Assembly (NCBI RefSeq): GCF_900215295.1
Contig: NZ_OCMF01000006.1
Coordinates: 1-64,000, forward strand
Length of the DNA: 64,000 nucleotides
Reading direction: 5' to 3'
Source of the DNA: Salinimicrobium sediminis
GTDB lineage: Bacteria > Bacteroidota > Bacteroidia > Flavobacteriales > Flavobacteriaceae
Below, in pieces: positions 63,554-64,000 of this stretch. The translations under genes and the position numbers were made by a program. Positions within the stretch are counted from its first letter, which is position 1, and each line of letters starts with the position of its first letter. Under the pieces are notes generated by a model. That model had not been told where the DNA came from. It made no database searches and was given only the letters and a program-made list of their open reading frames with translations.

Positions 63554-64000
63554 TTACCCGTCGATTTTGAGTAAAACCTCTTCCTGCTTCTCAATATTTT
63601 GTACTACTGCTGTAAGTTCATTGATGATGCTTATACCTTTATCCTTATTGTACCAGATTTGCAGCTGACTCTTAAATGCGGCATCAATTTTTCCGAATTG
63701 CTCTTTATAGTCGGTGACTAATTGAGTAGCTGCAGCTGTTCGTGGTCCCCAGCTGGCCATCACCTCAAGATCCGGATTTAATATGACGAGCTTTGGAATA
63801 GATCGGGTACCGTTGGTAAGGAAATGATCCATCAATTGAGGATGCTCATCTCTCAGGACTACCCTAAGCTCAATATTTTCTGAAGCTTCAGCGATCTTGT
63901 TAAGCACCGGCAGGGTTTGGGCAGCGTCCCCACACCAGGATTCGGTGATAAGCAGCCAGATCTGTCTTGTTTGAAGCTCTCCAAAAATGGCAGTTTCCGC
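63554..64000 (-). CDS. Thioredoxin-like protein, 5' end beyond the window
   Basis: At least 148 residues; the frame is open to base 64000, so the true start is outside. Upstream codons read QIWLLITESWCGDAAQTLPV, a thioredoxin-fold WCGDAAQ motif with a single Cys at the usual CxxC place. Then GTRSIPKLVILNPD (cis-Pro loop) follows. The single-Cys motif suggests a monothiol thioredoxin-like protein, common in flavobacteria (thioredoxin family DUF-type). It is not a typical CxxC disulfide reductase. Confidence 0.85.
   Translation of the reverse strand, partial: AETAIFGELQTRQIWLLITESWCGDAAQTLPVLNKIAEASENIELRVVLRDEHPQLMDHFLTNGTRSIPKLVILNPDLEVMASWGPRTAAATQLVTDYKEQFGKIDAAFKSQLQIWYNKDKGISIINELTAVVQNIEKQEEVLLKIDG

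Overview
The window is a piece of a Bacteroidota chromosome, most likely family Flavobacteriaceae (Gramella/Salinimicrobium-like). The reasons are the gliding genes gldF-gldG, a DUF4294 protein, the Bacteroidota form of MnmE, the CbpA/CbpM pair, LytTR and LuxR regulators of flavobacterial type, promoters of the TAnnTTTG kind, and start sites mostly without a clear Shine-Dalgarno sequence. I see no tRNA or rRNA gene and no CRISPR array.

Layout. (1) 1-19496, conserved backbone: DUF4294 protein, M42 aminopeptidase, topoisomerase IB, acetyl-CoA synthetase, cbpA-cbpM, purC, phoH, a SAM hydrolase-type protein, gldF-gldG, dnaN, a DUF4870 protein and mnmE. The intergenic DNA here is crowded with repeats: hairpin clusters, a nested 520-bp tandem repeat, and many arrays with a strict 7-bp period. 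(2) 19497-about 45020, an AT-rich integrated element inserted at the 3' end of mnmE, the site also used by SGI1-type islands. Its left part carries a tyrosine integrase, excisionase-like regulators, a superfamily-3 primase-helicase, two blocks of GCAACYG iteron-like repeats and a gene broken by an in-frame TGA. Its centre (27717-40969) is a defence island: a complete SspABCD-like DNA phosphorothioation set (cysteine desulfurase, DUF4007 protein, large P-loop ATPase, DndC/SspD-like PP-loop enzyme). It is interleaved with a winged-helix protein, an SF2 helicase, a MORC/MutL-like GHKL ATPase, a NERD-helicase and a phospholipase D-fold nuclease candidate. Its right part holds three cargo genes: an HExxH protein, a SEC-C protein and an unknown. 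(3) about 45020-64000, backbone again: serine hydrolase, PqiA-like protein, histidine kinase, ECF sigma/anti-sigma pair, two ferritin-like proteins, a Tat export cluster, acetyltransferase, porin-like protein, a TPR-histidine kinase/LytTR regulator pair, a LuxR-type regulator, an outer-membrane protein and the 3' part of a thioredoxin-like gene.

How the genes fit together. In the island, SspA should supply sulfur to SspD, with SspB and SspC completing backbone modification. The helicase, GHKL, NERD and PLD proteins are the likely restriction or effector side, in a combination I cannot match with confidence to a described system. In the backbone, a ferritin-like Tat lipoprotein and the Tat translocase genes carry upstream sequences with three identical blocks at identical spacing. 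This suggests one regulon, probably run by the adjacent ECF sigma factor. The most general oddity is the family of heptamer-period arrays. They use different words at each site, abut or enter gene 3' ends, and occur once inside mnmE, but I found none inside the integrated element.
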